Positions 9,969-20,853 of a stretch of 64,000 bases of DNA are shown piece by piece; positions within the stretch are counted from its first letter, which is position 1; every line of letters begins with the position of its first letter. The stretch spans positions 1-64,000 of the forward strand of contig JAACJM010000164.1 in the NCBI GenBank assembly GCA_013368315.1, given 5' to 3'. Below the pieces are notes generated by a model. The model was given only the letters and a program-made list of their open reading frames with translations. It had not been told where the DNA came from and made no database searches. Source of the stretch: Tetrapyrgos nigripes (lineage: Eukaryota > Basidiomycota > Agaricomycetes > Agaricales > Campanellaceae). A program made the translations under genes and the position numbers.

Positions 9969-12149
9969 CCACTTCATTCTTCACCTATTCAGCTCGTCTT
10001 TCCTCTCCTCCTCGTTTGTGTTGAAATACGTTGGGGCACGAAAAGCAGGGGGAAAGAACGTTTGACCTCGTATTGGTACCAGAGGCAAAATCCTCGAGGT
10101 CAATGGGAGCGATGCAACCCGTATCCCTTCCAATAACGGGTAGAACCACCCATAACCCCATACGTATACGAGACACTATGCCACGCTGAGAATACCCAGC
10201 CTATGCCACCACCGATCATTTAGATGCCCTCAACTGACGATCTAGTCCAGATGAGAGTCCGAAACCCCAAATCCAAGTTGAAAAAACCGGACTGGTGAAC
10301 AAGCGGGAACGTCACGGTGATGAGTGCGTAGTGGGTACCAGCTGGACAAAGTCCAGAGAAGATGATCGCTCTGTCCACCTGATGACGACGTAATGCTAAG
10401 GTATAGGAGATAGCGACAGTGGCTTTCTCAGGGAGTGGAGACGAGAGGCAGAATATTGTCCAAGAATAATAAAGGAGCTATGGGAAGAGTCGGGTAGGAT
10501 TCTAAACTGCATATCATTAGCAAAAAAAAATGCAAGAATGACCAGTACGCTTACCGTGCGGCCACCGCATAGACGCAAATTCTATCTGTATCAGAAGACG
10601 AAACAAGTTCGTCTTCAAGGGACGGAAATGATCGGTCTAGAGTATTCAGCGTCTTTTAGCGCGTGAACGACTCTACCAGGCACGTAAATAGCGATGGGAT
10701 GGTAGCAGCAATGAAAACAGCCATGCTATGGGGTAGCAGGCAAAAAGGGCCAGTTTTGATGAAGCGAGAGCCAGGACGCAAAGTTCATGAGATGCGATAT
10801 CTTCCATGCTAGTATTTTGAGTACCAGCTGGGTCGTCGAAGAGTAAGACGTTGGCAATGTCTTCAGACGACATTCCTTCGAGCCCGTCCCACTAGCATAA
10901 CCAATACGAATATCAGAGACTCGCTCCACCGCTCCTTTCAACAGCAACAACGGAGCGATCGTTGACTGTAACGCTTGTATGAATGGAATACATGTATGAA
11001 TCGTCGAGTTGAATCGTCAATAGTACCGGATTCCTTCTTCCCTGCATCTGGGAGGTATTTCAGTTGGCTATCGCGTTCACAGTATCAGACGACCCACGTA
11101 CAACAAGTAAAAGCATTCCCATTGCCAATCTGTAGGCAAAGACTTGCAAAACGACTCTGGTAGGATCACCAGTGCCCGTCCAGCATTTTCATTGTTTTGC
11201 TAACACTGTACACGGAGAAAGAAAGACGATTAGAAGTCTTCAGTATAAGGAGAAAGAACACCCACATAAACATACATGACCAGAACGTACGGAGAAAACA
11301 GTCCCAATGACCATTCTCCTATCTTCTCATCATGTCATGTTGAAATTGCGCGACGTTAGACTATTTCGGTGACCCAGTGACCCAAAGCCTTGCGAAATCG
11401 ATGATGTCCACGGCCACCTGGAAGAGGAAATACAACCCGACGAGCCCCAGGACCCAGAGTCAGTTGCGATAAGCTATAAAGAATGAAAAAAGCGTACCCG
11501 GTTGGGATATGCGAGCCTCCAATGCACACCATAACCACCAGAGCTTCACCAATCCGTGCCAACCAACGAGTTCTCAGCTCCAGGAAACCCCGATAACGAC
11601 GTCGGAAAGGTACCAACCCAACGAGAAACAGCCAGTGTCATATGTCTTGGTTCTGGGAGATTGATGAGCTGGCAGGTATTGATCGTTCTGGAGAACGTCT
11701 ACAGGGACTGGGGTAGTCGGACTCGCGTGCGTTATCGATAACGACCTCAACTGTCTTCAAAAAGATCTTTACTATACACTGACTTCAAACAGGGACTCCA
11801 AGACTTCGTCTACCGAGTTTGCAAAGCCTGACAGAAAAAAAAATCAGATTACAATCATGAAGAGACGCTGCCGCAACTCACTGAGAGATCCAAACTCCTT
11901 CCTCAATTCCCACATCCAACGAGTCACATACTCCATTACGGACCACCGCATATGCTTCAGATCAATCCTCAACAATCTATCATCCTCGTTCCATCTATTC
12001 TGTGTCCATTCTTCGTCTCCCAAAAATCCTCAAAGTAGACCGAACGAGCCCGTGGAAGCCGTTCAGAGGAACAGAATTCTTTCTGGGCTAGTAGTATATC
12101 AGAGATCATGACTTTGGATTGAAGGGAATGATGACATACATCTGACCTG
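9969..12149. other. Region of degraded coding remnants, no intact gene
   Basis: Short minus-strand stretches look coding but cannot be joined: MSSEDIANVLLFDDPAGTQ near 10873 downward and RRYRGFLELRTRWLARIG near 11616 downward, both beside intron-like GT/AG signals. I do not recognise the parent genes. The region also holds one hairpin repeat (10561-10620). Confidence 0.4.
10561..10620 (+). repeat. Hairpin-forming dispersed repeat, copy A (partial)
   Basis: Contains GAAGACGAA-ACAAG-TTCGTCTTC, a perfect 9-bp stem with a 5-nt loop, preceded by an ATAGA/TCTAT stem. Same layout as copies B-F. Confidence 0.55.
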
Positions 12150-12800
12150 ACCAAATTCTTCAATTTGGAGGGGCTTGGATTAGCCTTTGATTTGCGAGAA
12201 ATGGTCCTCTTCTTGCTTGGAGTCTCGACGAGGTCAATGAGAGCACTACTAAATCTATTGACTCAGAGCGTGAGATGCAGCAAAAGTGAACACGCACTCT
12301 TGCTTGGGCTTGTCTGTCAAAAGGACAAAAAATGGTTTTCCCAATCGGAGGTGGTCTAAAAAATCGTATGAATTATAAGTGTCAGCATTGAAGAACGCCC
12401 CCAGTCACAAGTCAATGCACCTGATATTTAAGATACAAATCATCCATGAAAGTTTTCCTTGCTTCCGGTTTCCAAGGAATGAGGAACCTGGAGTATAAGC
12501 GTCAGCTTGGAAAGAAAAGGAGGAGGAGGAGGAGGAGGAGGAGGAGAAAAGAACTACCTTGCTACTGTACTGCAGATCTTCACACAACGGTGTCTCCTTC
12601 GCGAAGAAAGACCGATGTGGCGATAGAAGCGCATTCTATCTGCACCAGAGGACGAAACGCATTCGTCTTCAGATATTGTAGCACCGAAACGAATTCGAAT
12701 GCTAGAGTGGGGGAGAGAGAGAAAGAGCGAGAGGAAGTTCAAGATGGGAGTCAAGACAATAGATTAGACCTGACGCAAGTTGATTACTTCTTCACACACG
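12150..12800 (-). repeat. Dispersed gene-fragment repeat, copy 1
   Basis: The reverse complement matches 38320-38950 and 38951-39530 over several hundred bases: a pyrimidine-rich start (CATCTTGAACTTCCTCTCGC), the hairpin block, TACTCCAGGTTCCTCATTCC, an intron-like GTGCGTTGA...TTTTTTAG and an end reading KQECVFTFAASHAL. Copies differ in a T run (six, five and four T in copies 1, 2 and 3), so no single frame is kept. It is probably the 3' part of an unknown gene spread as a repeat. Confidence 0.7.
12622..12702 (+). repeat. Hairpin-forming dispersed repeat, copy B
   Basis: Consists of GATAGAA-GCGCA-TTCTATC, then GACGAA-ACGCA-TTCGTC, then the palindrome CGAATTCG. Two perfect stems with 5-nt loops. 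Confidence 0.65.
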
Positions 12801-13270
12801 TGACGCAGAACAATAACGCAGAAGTCTTAGTTACTAATACTATTAGTATTAGTACAATAACGCAGGCTGTATCAATCACAGTTGACGCTCTTGGGGCATG
12901 GTCTTCATCCAGAAGACCATCTAAATAGTAAGACGTACAAGAGAGAGACATGATAGGTAAACTCGTAGCTAAAGCTTCTTAAGGAGAGAACGTGGCATTG
13001 TCTATAAAAAGGAGTCAAAAGTAGAGGAAGAGGATGTGCTAGTGACGTCAAAAAGGAGTCAACTTTGCTAACAACTAATACATATTTGTTCGTTTTTCTA
13101 GTCAGACGGTAAAGTTGCGATTATTTGTAGCACATTATTGATTGCCCGTGCGGCTAGTTTTTTAAGTTTGTGTTCAACTTCGCCTTCCCAAACTTTCAAA
13201 ACATGCTCCTGCCAGCTGTGTAAGAAAGCTGTGAACCAGCTAAAAAAGTAGAGTATCTCATCGAAATTAT
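12801..13270. other. Gene-free stretch
   Basis: Contains a palindrome-like TTAGTTACTAATACTATTAG near 12827-12846. Nothing else recognised. Confidence 0.35.
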
Positions 13271-14818
13271 TCAAAGATGAAGAGGACTTCCACTTTCGAG
13301 TAATTTGAAAGCCTTTTGTCTAACTGACTGTCAGTTATTGGGACAGTGTAGTACGTGTAAAACTCACTTTGCTGAACTGAGCCGTGTAGACAAACCAGTA
13401 ATCCAATGTAATGACAACACCAAAGAAAGGCTGAGTGAGCGTTAGGTGATGGTAGATCACAGCTCCAACAAGCAGAGACAGGTACAATTGATTTTGAGCC
13501 TGTTGTAGAGCATAGGTCTTCCATTCCAACGCAAACAGTGGAATCCAAAGCTCCTGCTCAGGCCGGTTGCCCACGCTGGAAAAAATTGCCTTGAGAAAAT
13601 CTTGGGTCTTTGGGTTGACATTGTTTAGACGGAGTATACTCCAGAAGAAGACATCCGGTTTGAAGCAGTCTCCCGCTGCGAATGATAGACCTTCGATAGG
13701 CTTGAGTGCTAGAAATTGTTTCTCAGCAAAGGCCCGACTGGTTGCTGTCAGCATGACATAGAATCATCAATGATTCAACTTACCTATAGTTTCCTTCTCC
13801 CAAATGTATTCCGACAATGTCCCGAATTGCCACATCAACATCAAGCCTCATCTCCCCTTCATCCATCTTGTCATGCCATCTTGCAGTATGGCTGTACACT
13901 TCCATAGCTTTGATAAATGATATTTGTTCACTGCGGCGGAATGGTCTAGAGAAGTTCTCTTGAGGGGCTTTCTTCTTCCAATAATACTCGAGGATGTAAG
14001 CATAAGCAGTCGAGGTAGGTATATCAGGAATATCGCCAAATTGTTCAAAAAATTCCTTAGTGAGGCCATACTGTGTCGCGAGTACAAAGTTTCTGAGTTG
14101 CGGCTCCCCCAAACTGAATCCGCCCCCCTCCTCCCCAGAACTGGTGCTGCCTTCCTCCTCCTCAGAATTGGGCTTGCCCCAGGTCCCGTTGAGGTGCTTC
14201 ACCTGATCTGCGATTTTGAACTGTCGGTCAGGTGTCATTTGAGCAAGAGCGGGAGAAATTGAGTTGTTGAGGTGTTGGTCCAACACCTAAAGCCTGTTAG
14301 TACTTATAAATAAAGCACAAAGAAATTATCTACAACATACCTTCAAAGCTGTGTACCGAGGCCACTTCTCCCAAATTAGGGTATTTGTCCGATGAACATT
14401 GACCTTGACCTTGAGCTTCCCCAAGTATTCGTTAAAATGCTCTGAACTATTCGCTATCCTACAAATTACTTTGAGCATGAAGAGAAGAAGAGAAGATAGG
14501 GACCAACCGGTCTACTTACAGACTCCATGCATCTCCCATTATGAGAATGTCCCCGGATGCTGGTTCTCCACGCTTGCCTTTGCGGGACGTCTGCTGCTTG
14601 GGAAGCCCATGGTTGTGCCTTTGTTCTTCAAGTAGCTCATCAGTGCTGGATGATGTGTCGGCTCGGATGGAGGAGGATTGACTCGTCGTTGTCGTGTGTT
14701 CTTCGTAGCTACTCCCATCATCAGTCTCTTGATCAGCGCTCTCTTGATCACTCGGCTCCTCTTGATCACTCGGTTGGCCTGTCGACATTGGACTGCCTGG
14801 CTTTGCGACAAATGACAT
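13271..14818 (-). CDS. Uncharacterised protein, paralogue of the 17.5-19.6 kb gene; possible PD-(D/E)XK-like core
   Basis: Five exons (14818-14520, 14458-14341, 14286-13784, 13737-13368, 13312-13271) join in phase to 443 residues; the fourth acceptor is the CAACCAG before TCGGGCC. The N-terminus is polar (Q/E/S-rich). The middle contains QYGLTKEFFEQFGDIPDIP. The C-terminal half has AGDCFKPDVFFWSI, then PLFALEWKTYALQQAQNQL, then YLSLLVGAVIYHHL...FFGVVITLDYWFVYTAQF. PD followed about 40 residues later by ExK, with the strand/helix pattern around it, resembles a PD-(D/E)XK nuclease fold. The paralogue aligns in this part. No family name is certain. The gene seems intact, which is unusual inside this segment. 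Confidence 0.6.
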
Positions 14819-14979
14819 TGGAGCTGCTGTTCTCTGTCAGTATTAGGCAACGAGAAAATGTGGACGCCGTGAGCGTAAGATTGGAGTAGAAGGAGGGGAG
14901 TTAGAAATGAATGACGGTGACGCACATGTGGTTTAGACAAAAGCGTTGACAAAACGCTAGCAGGCCCTGGGTTCCACAG

Positions 14980-15060
14980 ATAGAAGCGGATTCTAACTGT
15001 ACCAAAGAACGAAACAAATTCGTCCCCGAATCGTGTCGCACCGAAACGTATTCGAATGCC
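14980..15060 (+). repeat. Hairpin-forming dispersed repeat, copy C (diverged)
   Basis: GATAGAA-GCGGA-TTCTAAC and ACGAA-ACAAA-TTCGT stems are kept although the loops and spacers have diverged from copy B; it ends ACGTATTCGAATGCC. Confidence 0.55.
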
Positions 15061-15576
15061 AATAAGATGGAGGGGGTGGGAGTGAGAGCCAAGACGACAA
15101 TTGACCAAGTTACATAAGGAATATAATAAGTGCGCCTAATTAGACGGTAGACCACCTTGATCGAAAGCCGAAAAACGAGCCTCAGGATGGTGTAATCAGC
15201 TCGAACGCATAAATTCAGTTACAGTACCTCAATGCTATGGGTCTCTAAGCTCTAAGAGTGGACAAGATACTACTACAAAGTGTTTATAAACTACAATGTT
15301 TCATATCGTAATGAAGAGCCCACGTCACGGCTGGGATGAGTGCGTTTTTGTCAGGCGTTTTTGAGCAGGAGTAAATCTCGAGTATTTCTACATTGGCCGG
15401 ACTGCCCCATATGGGACCGAATCTAGGCCGATCTTCTATATGGGGTAGTTTTGGCGCCGTTGAAAAACCCGAGATTTATTCTCCTCCAAAAAGTTCGTCC
15501 AAATATGCACTCACCCCGGCCGTGCGTAGCCTTGAAACGCGGTCACAATCTCCCATTGCGATCCTGCTTTACACTG

Positions 15577-15627
15577 CCGTCGTTGTCGTCGTTGTCATCG
15601 TTGTCGTTGTCGTTGTCGTCATCGTCC
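15577..15627 (+). repeat. Microsatellite (GTCGTT/GTCATC)n
   Basis: About 50 bp of imperfect 3- and 6-base units. Ordinary replication slippage. Confidence 0.8.
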
Positions 15628-15836
15628 TGCATTGAGAATCCCCTGTTACAATAACTGTTTATCCCCAAGGAACACAAATGCGTCGTATAGTAAAGACTTA
15701 CAAATTCACAGCAGTGGGAGACGGACCATCAACTGTTGTAGGCGAAGCATTCTCTGTTGGGATAACAGTATTCTCTGTCGAGGACGAATCATTGTCCTCT
15801 GATGAGGATGAATCATTCTCCTCTGATGAGGACGAA

Positions 15837-16481
15837 TCACTCTCTGCTGAACGAGTGGGGCATGGGTACAACAATTCTACCATGTTTGGTGATGGCGACA
15901 ATGTCAGGTAGCTGAAAACGAATATCTGGAAGTAGAACATTGTACACCAGTCGTTTAGTGTAGTGATTAACACTTGCGTCGCGTGCACGAACGAGGACAC
16001 CAGATTCGGGGGAGACCGTGACCACGTCAGAATCCCATGAGGGACGGGCAACGAAGCCACAGGAGGGATTAGTTGGTATAACGGAAGAGTGTGGGATGTT
16101 GTCTGCGTCCTTTTCAAGCTCATCACGCGGACTTCCTCCTTCAGGTGTGCTGGCTCTGGGTATAGATTGGTCAGGACGCCGCGAGTGACGGGGAGCGACA
16201 TCGCCGGGGATGTTGTCTGCGGCTTGGTCAGGACGCTGTGAGTGACGGGGAGCGACGTCGCCGGGGATGTTATCTGCGGCCGGCCGATCTTGTCCTTCAA
16301 GCTCATCATAAGAGCTTCCTCCTTCACATGTGCTGGCTGCATGCACCTGTACCTCGGTTCCATTGAGGCCGCTCCCTCCTTTTCCTCCAGATGGCTCACC
16401 ACCAGGGAGAACTGGGGGTATAGATGCTGTGGGTGCAGATGCAATTGACAAAGGGTCCTGGATGTTGGATTGAGACAGCAT
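15837..16481 (-). CDS. Hypothetical low-complexity protein with a 19-residue tandem repeat
   Basis: The ATG at 16481 opens MLSQSNIQDPLSIASAPTAS; 214 codons as a single ORF. Residues about 70-110 contain two near-identical 19-residue units with core ADNIPGDVAPRHS. The C-terminal part NHYTKRLVYNVLLPDIRFQLPDIVAI is the most protein-like. Another frame just downstream (to 15698) encodes runs of SSSSEENDSSSSEDND and may be joined by splicing. It lies between the two paralogues on the same strand, and its upstream region carries a copy of the paralogue's 5' end. Function unknown. Confidence 0.35.
   Translation of the reverse strand: MLSQSNIQDPLSIASAPTASIPPVLPGGEPSGGKGGSGLNGTEVQVHAASTCEGGSSYDELEGQDRPAADNIPGDVAPRHSQRPDQAADNIPGDVAPRHSRRPDQSIPRASTPEGGSPRDELEKDADNIPHSSVIPTNPSCGFVARPSWDSDVVTVSPESGVLVRARDASVNHYTKRLVYNVLLPDIRFQLPDIVAITKHGRIVVPMPHSFSRE
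16167..16280 (+). repeat. Two tandem 57-bp units
   Basis: Units 16167-16223 and 16224-16280 begin TTGGTCAGGACG and share GTGACGGGGAGCGAC and TCGCCGGGGATGTT. They encode the 19-residue repeat on the minus strand. Confidence 0.8.
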
Positions 16482-16687
16482 AGGTGGAGGATGAGATGTC
16501 TGAAATAGAGCGTCAAGTGGCTACGGTGGTTAGACGTAGCAGCTTTAAAACGTACCCTTAAGAAATTTACGTTGTTTAACAGTTGGGATTAAGTGAGTAA
16601 GCGATACAAGCGAGATACAAGTACAAGGAACGATGGCGTTCGAGGATAATGCCTGTGTTGTCATGTGATTCTAGATCCGGCCCTACG

Positions 16688-16811
16688 CGCTTTGTAGGGG
16701 AGGATGTGCTGGAAGGGGTTTTGTGATCAGAGGAGCGCATTCTTTAACCGGTTGCTCAGAAGGTGAGTTGTTGAAGAGGCGAACTCTACAACAAGGCGGA
16801 TTGACAGACGA
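16688..16811 (-). repeat. 124-bp duplicate of the 5' end of the neighbouring gene
   Basis: Matches 19582-19705 with two differences. The shared piece holds the presumed upstream sequence, ATG and first codons (MRSSDHKTPS) of the 17.5-19.6 kb gene on the minus strand. Confidence 0.85.
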
Positions 16812-16886
16812 GTCTATGTGGAATGACAAAATAAATACAGATGTGTAAAGGAGGGATATTCTAGAGGTGTGAAGAGTCTATAACGA

Positions 16887-17459
16887 CTAATCACGGGAAA
16901 ATAGAAAAGAGACCGTTATAGAACCCAAAAGTACCGACAACGAGTACAATGAATAAATGCCTAAGAGAACCACAGTACAGCAGATAAGAATAGTGGGATT
17001 GTTACTATCGGGAAAAGGGGAATTGTCTGACTCGTCCTCCTCTTTTACATTTGGAGTGTCCCCATCAACAGCCCCATCAACAGCGGGGTCCAGGAAGACG
17101 GGGACGGTGGAACTGGAAGCGACGACAGTGTCTTCTAACTCGACGCCATAGGATTTAGAGTTAGGGAAGCTGTCACTGGCCACAGTGTCATCTTTCTCGG
17201 CGTCAGGGGATGATTTGGAGTTGGGGAAGGCGTCATCGGTGAGAAAGGTATTGTCATTGTCATTGTGGGAGGGAGAATCGTCTGGGACAACATGGCGGGA
17301 TGTTTGGCGGGATGTTTCATGTACCCAGTCTACTATTCGGTCGCTTGCAAGAGAATCGTCTGAGCTATCAGCGAGAGCTATTTCATTTTGCTCGTGATCG
17401 GCTTTGACGTGGTCGACTTTGACTGGATCGGCTGGCTGATAAGGCAAATCTGGAGTCAA
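16887..17459 (-). CDS. Hypothetical acidic protein with C-terminal membrane segment
   Basis: A 190-codon ORF. The first 150 residues are D/S/E-rich with a repeated FPNSKS pair (DAFPNSKSSPDAEKDDTVASD and DSFPNSKSYGVELEDTVVAS). The end is hydrophobic (TILICCTVVLLGIYSLYSLSVLLG), consistent with a tail anchor. It starts 48 bp after the stop of the gene upstream on the same strand and could be an extra exon of it. No family recognised. Confidence 0.3.
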   Translation of the reverse strand: MTPDLPYQPADPVKVDHVKADHEQNEIALADSSDDSLASDRIVDWVHETSRQTSRHVVPDDSPSHNDNDNTFLTDDAFPNSKSSPDAEKDDTVASDSFPNSKSYGVELEDTVVASSSTVPVFLDPAVDGAVDGDTPNVKEEDESDNSPFPDSNNPTILICCTVVLLGIYSLYSLSVLLGSITVSFLFSRD

Positions 17460-17507
17460 TGATATCAGACGAGCTCAAAACTGATTTACCTGAAATTTTA
17501 CCTGACT

Positions 17508-19634
17508 TCATCCAGGGCCTTTAATATCCCTATCTTTCAAATTCTCCAACACCCAGTCCAGTGCAGAAGTTTTGTTTTGAGAATCTTGTATGTGTTTCCA
17601 AACATGGTTATTGAACCATCGGGCATGTGCATCCAGAGTGGAGACATAGTTGAAATAATTAACAGGATCAACCAGAGGTCCCCACTCATGGACCCTCTGG
17701 ATTGCAAACTGCAGGTTGCCGTCATCTTTCTATAGTATCCATCAGTGACTGGCTAAAAGACCTGGCATATATAGAGACTCACGAATTGAGCACGAGCCAC
17801 AAAGAGCGCGGATATGTGCATACTGGTAGCAAGACCATAGAGCGGATACGGTATGTTGAGGCATGCATAGACGGCGGCACCACTGAGGAGACCGGCACAA
17901 ACCTGGTTCTTAGCGACCTCAAATTGGGCTACACGGAACTCCTGGACCAAGGCAGGAATGTCGAGGTTATGCCCGCGCAATGGCTTCGGAATTCGTTCTT
18001 TAAGCGTAGTCCAGTCCAGAAGAGTCGTTATATAAACCAACTGTTCTTGTGTAAGCGTTGGCCCAATGGAAAGACTGATTATGACATATTGGTCGGCTCT
18101 GGAGTATTCGCTCAGCCCAAGGTCCTTAGAGCTGTTAACTACTGGTCGAACGAGACGCTCCGCAAATAGTTGAACTCTGGAATGTGTTAGTGGTAGGGTC
18201 ACAATGTAGTGATGGAAGTACTCACGGTAGTCCATGTGATGTCCAAATGTCCTCTACGACGTTATCCAGAGGACGCCTGAACGAAGACTCTAGGGGTAGA
18301 AGGCCGGGTTGTTTGCAGGCCAGATCCATGATTTCGTCACGCCTCAACGGGTAATCACCAGCAGGCTCCACTTGTGCTCTTAAATCGGCAAGAGTCATCC
18401 ATGTGCGTGTTAACTTGGAGAAGACCGCGAGATAAGAATATCGTAAGATCTTCTCCGAAGGAGAGGGCAGAGCACGAAACAAATTCCGGTGATGCATGCT
18501 AAGCGTTTCACAGCAGATGTGGAAGATGAAGGGTTTGACATGGTGTGTCAATGTCAGGTCAACAGCGATGCGCGTGGCGAAGACTTTGGAAACCGCGGCA
18601 TGATGGGCAAGCTGCTTGGACGCATCTCGGCGGGTTTGATACCACTCGGATTCAGTCAAAGTTTCAGTTAGTTCTGCAACTTCTTTCTTCTCCTTTTCCG
18701 GGAACGTGTCAAAGAGCTTGTCCAAGTCCTGGCTGCCCTCATCTTCAATTGTCTGAAAGGAAAATTAGGTCAAGAAGATGAAAACACGCTTTGGAAACGC
18801 ACCTTAAATATACGGAGAAGATTGTAGCTGCAGCATATTTGCTGTGACTCCAAGAAGTTATCCCAATCGAGCACCTGTTGAATAGCCAGCATGGGTATAT
18901 GAAGAAAGCTTGGGACGTGGTCTGTTCCGTCTGCCGCTTCCACGCTGGCGAGATAGGCGCGGAACTGGTTCTCATTCGCCGCGAATCTGGCGCATGCTAG
19001 TAAGCTTCAGCGTAAACGAGTCAATGAGACAGGCATACGTTGATAAGGATGATGTTTCGTTCATGTTTCCGGATGCCGGTGTTCTCTTCGCCGATACGTC
19101 GGTACCCGGCGTTTCAGCTGATCCCGATAGTGCAAGCGTCAAGTTTTGAAGACTGCCACTTATACGACGCATGTCATCGTAGTCGTCGCTGTCCGTAGGG
19201 GTATTATTGCTGTTGCCCATTTTGGAACGTTTGGTGGGAGACCGCTCTTTATGACTGCGAGATTGGTCTTTTCGGGGAGAAATAGAACCTGTCCGGGATG
19301 ACGAAGGTGTTGAAACCAGGTGGTAGGATGATTTGGTTACAGTCTGTGACCTAGTTTTAGGGTCCGTGACGATCGGACGACCACGGTAGGTCTGTTGGTC
19401 TTCCTTGGAAGGGGAAGGTCTCCGAGGTGAAGTTCACTTTAGAGGGGAGAGTGGGCGAGGTGAACCACTTTGCTGGGAAGTGGAAGATGCAGAGAAGAGG
19501 GGGGGAACGTCTACATAGACGGTTCGCTTTGTAGGGGAACGACCTCGAGGGGAACGACTGTCCTTGGAAGATGAGCGACGTCGCTTTGTAGGGGAGGATG
19601 TGCCGGAAGGGGTTTTGTGATCAGAGGAGCGCAT
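17508..19634 (-). CDS. Uncharacterised protein, second member of the paralogue pair; N-terminal extension interrupted by TGA
   Basis: From the ATG at 19220 (MGNSNNTPTDSDD) the exons join in phase over short introns. They give KLFDTFPEKEKKEVAELTETL, KVFATRIAVDLTLTHHVKPF and PVQLFAERLVRPVVNSSKDLG, then QEFRVAQFEVAKNQVCAGLLSGAAVYACL and LYGLATSMHISALFVARAQF, and, after a last intron, KDDGNLQFAIQRVHEWGPLV, ending at 17508. The AKNQ...AAVY...AQF part aligns with the 13.3-14.8 kb gene, where ExK becomes EFR here. Upstream in the same frame lies an S/P/R/K-rich stretch with three SPTKR motifs and an ATG at 19634, but a TGA at 19436-19434 separates it. Either translation starts at 19220 or an older longer protein was cut by CGA to TGA. 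Confidence 0.5.
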
Positions 19635-19705
19635 CCTTTAACCGGTTGCTCAGAAGGTGAGTTGTTGAAGAGGCGAACTCTACAACAAGGCGGATTGACA
19701 GACGA
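19582..19705 (-). repeat. 124-bp unit, original copy at the 5' end of the paralogue gene
   Basis: Same 124 bp as 16688-16811. The two differences are CCGG here against CTGG there (a CpG change) and CATCC against CATTC. Confidence 0.85.
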
Positions 19706-20853
19706 ACTGTACCATAAAGAGTCGTGCGTTTGTCGTGTGTTTCGGGAATAAGTACTTATGGTATTACAATACGAATCTTTCAATTAGCCAAGAGCGCGGC
19801 CCAATGCACGAGAGTTTTTCCCACCAATAGTCAAAAACACAATAGCCCCCATTCCGCCCCATTGTCGTACGTGCCACCAGGCATCCGAATCCGTTTCGGT
19901 GCTTTCTACAGGACGAATGCGTTTCATTCTGGTGCAGCTAGAATGCGGTTCTACCTGCACTTCACGTCCTACAGTCTGGTCGACTCCGACTATTCCCCCA
20001 GATATAGTTCGGCTCATCTGGTCGCATAAGTCGCTCTTCAGATGCTTGGAGAGCATTCGTGAAGTACAAGGTATCTTCCACTCGAATCCTTACTCCTGGC
20101 ACAGGCTAATGGGATTATCTCCTTCCATGTTATTCCAACCACGGAAATGGGATCATCTCTCCTTCCAGGCTTCCAATCACGGAATACAAATGTATACGCT
20201 TAGATGGGAAGAAGGATTCGGACGGGAAAACATAAAGGGAGGGAGAACAAGAATTAGAGAGAACTAGGCTCCTGGTTTCCAAGGCAAACATGCCTACGAC
20301 TTTATTGTTCTGATGCTTTTTATACCAATGATTCACAATTTCTGCAGCATTCTCACTTCGCCATGTTCTCCTCTCTTACCAGGGGTTTCAGAGGATTTTC
20401 CGTATCCCCAGGTCCTGATGTGTGTGAGGTCTTTCTTGTACCACGGACATCTGTTGACTGTTTTGCAGGTTGTTTCCGGTGACTCGACTCAAGAAATCTC
20501 TCGTAATGTCAGTACCCGTTCAGCAACAGCATTTCCTCAGCTGAAAAGTTTTCAGGCAAACTCGTCGCTTCCCTCTGAACTCCTCGACGGAATGGGTTCT
20601 CTCAAGCTACAGGAGGAGTTGTTGGTGAGTCCCAGTCACACCACAGCCTTGTCATAGACTTAACGTCGTATAGTCTCACTCGTCGCACTCGTCGCTACCA
20701 GCTGAGGGTATGGGAACCCTCAATATGGCTATGGGAGCCCTCAACATTGAGGATGACAATGCCATGCCGGGATCTTTCTCGCCAAGGATAATGAATTCAG
20801 CTGTACGCCCAGTTCTTGTTTCATCCTCAGCGTCGGTCTAATCTATTGCGATA
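19706..20853. other. Region upstream of the Tnp2 gene with a possible leader exon
   Basis: Between 20470 and 20840 an open frame crosses a GTGAGTCC...GTATAG intron: STQEISRNVSTRSATAFPQL and then LPAEGMGTLNMAMGALNIED, stopping just before the transposase ATG. It may be a small upstream ORF or a 5' exon of the element. A hairpin repeat lies at 19881-19957. Confidence 0.35.
19881..19957 (-). repeat. Hairpin-forming dispersed repeat, copy D (diverged)
   Basis: The reverse complement gives TAGAA-CCGCA-TTCTA and ATGAA-ACGCA-TTCGT stems and ends GAAACGGATTCGGATGCC, so the stem arms are kept with changed flanks. Confidence 0.5.

Larger units (their letters stand above)
14819..15697. other. Intergenic with hairpin repeat and microsatellite
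   Basis: No gene supported. It includes a hairpin repeat (14980-15060) and a GTCGTT microsatellite (15577-15627). Confidence 0.4.

Noticed and set aside
15577..15627. GTCGTT repeat as coding or regulatory array
   Set aside because: Imperfect short units without a conserved frame; an ordinary microsatellite.
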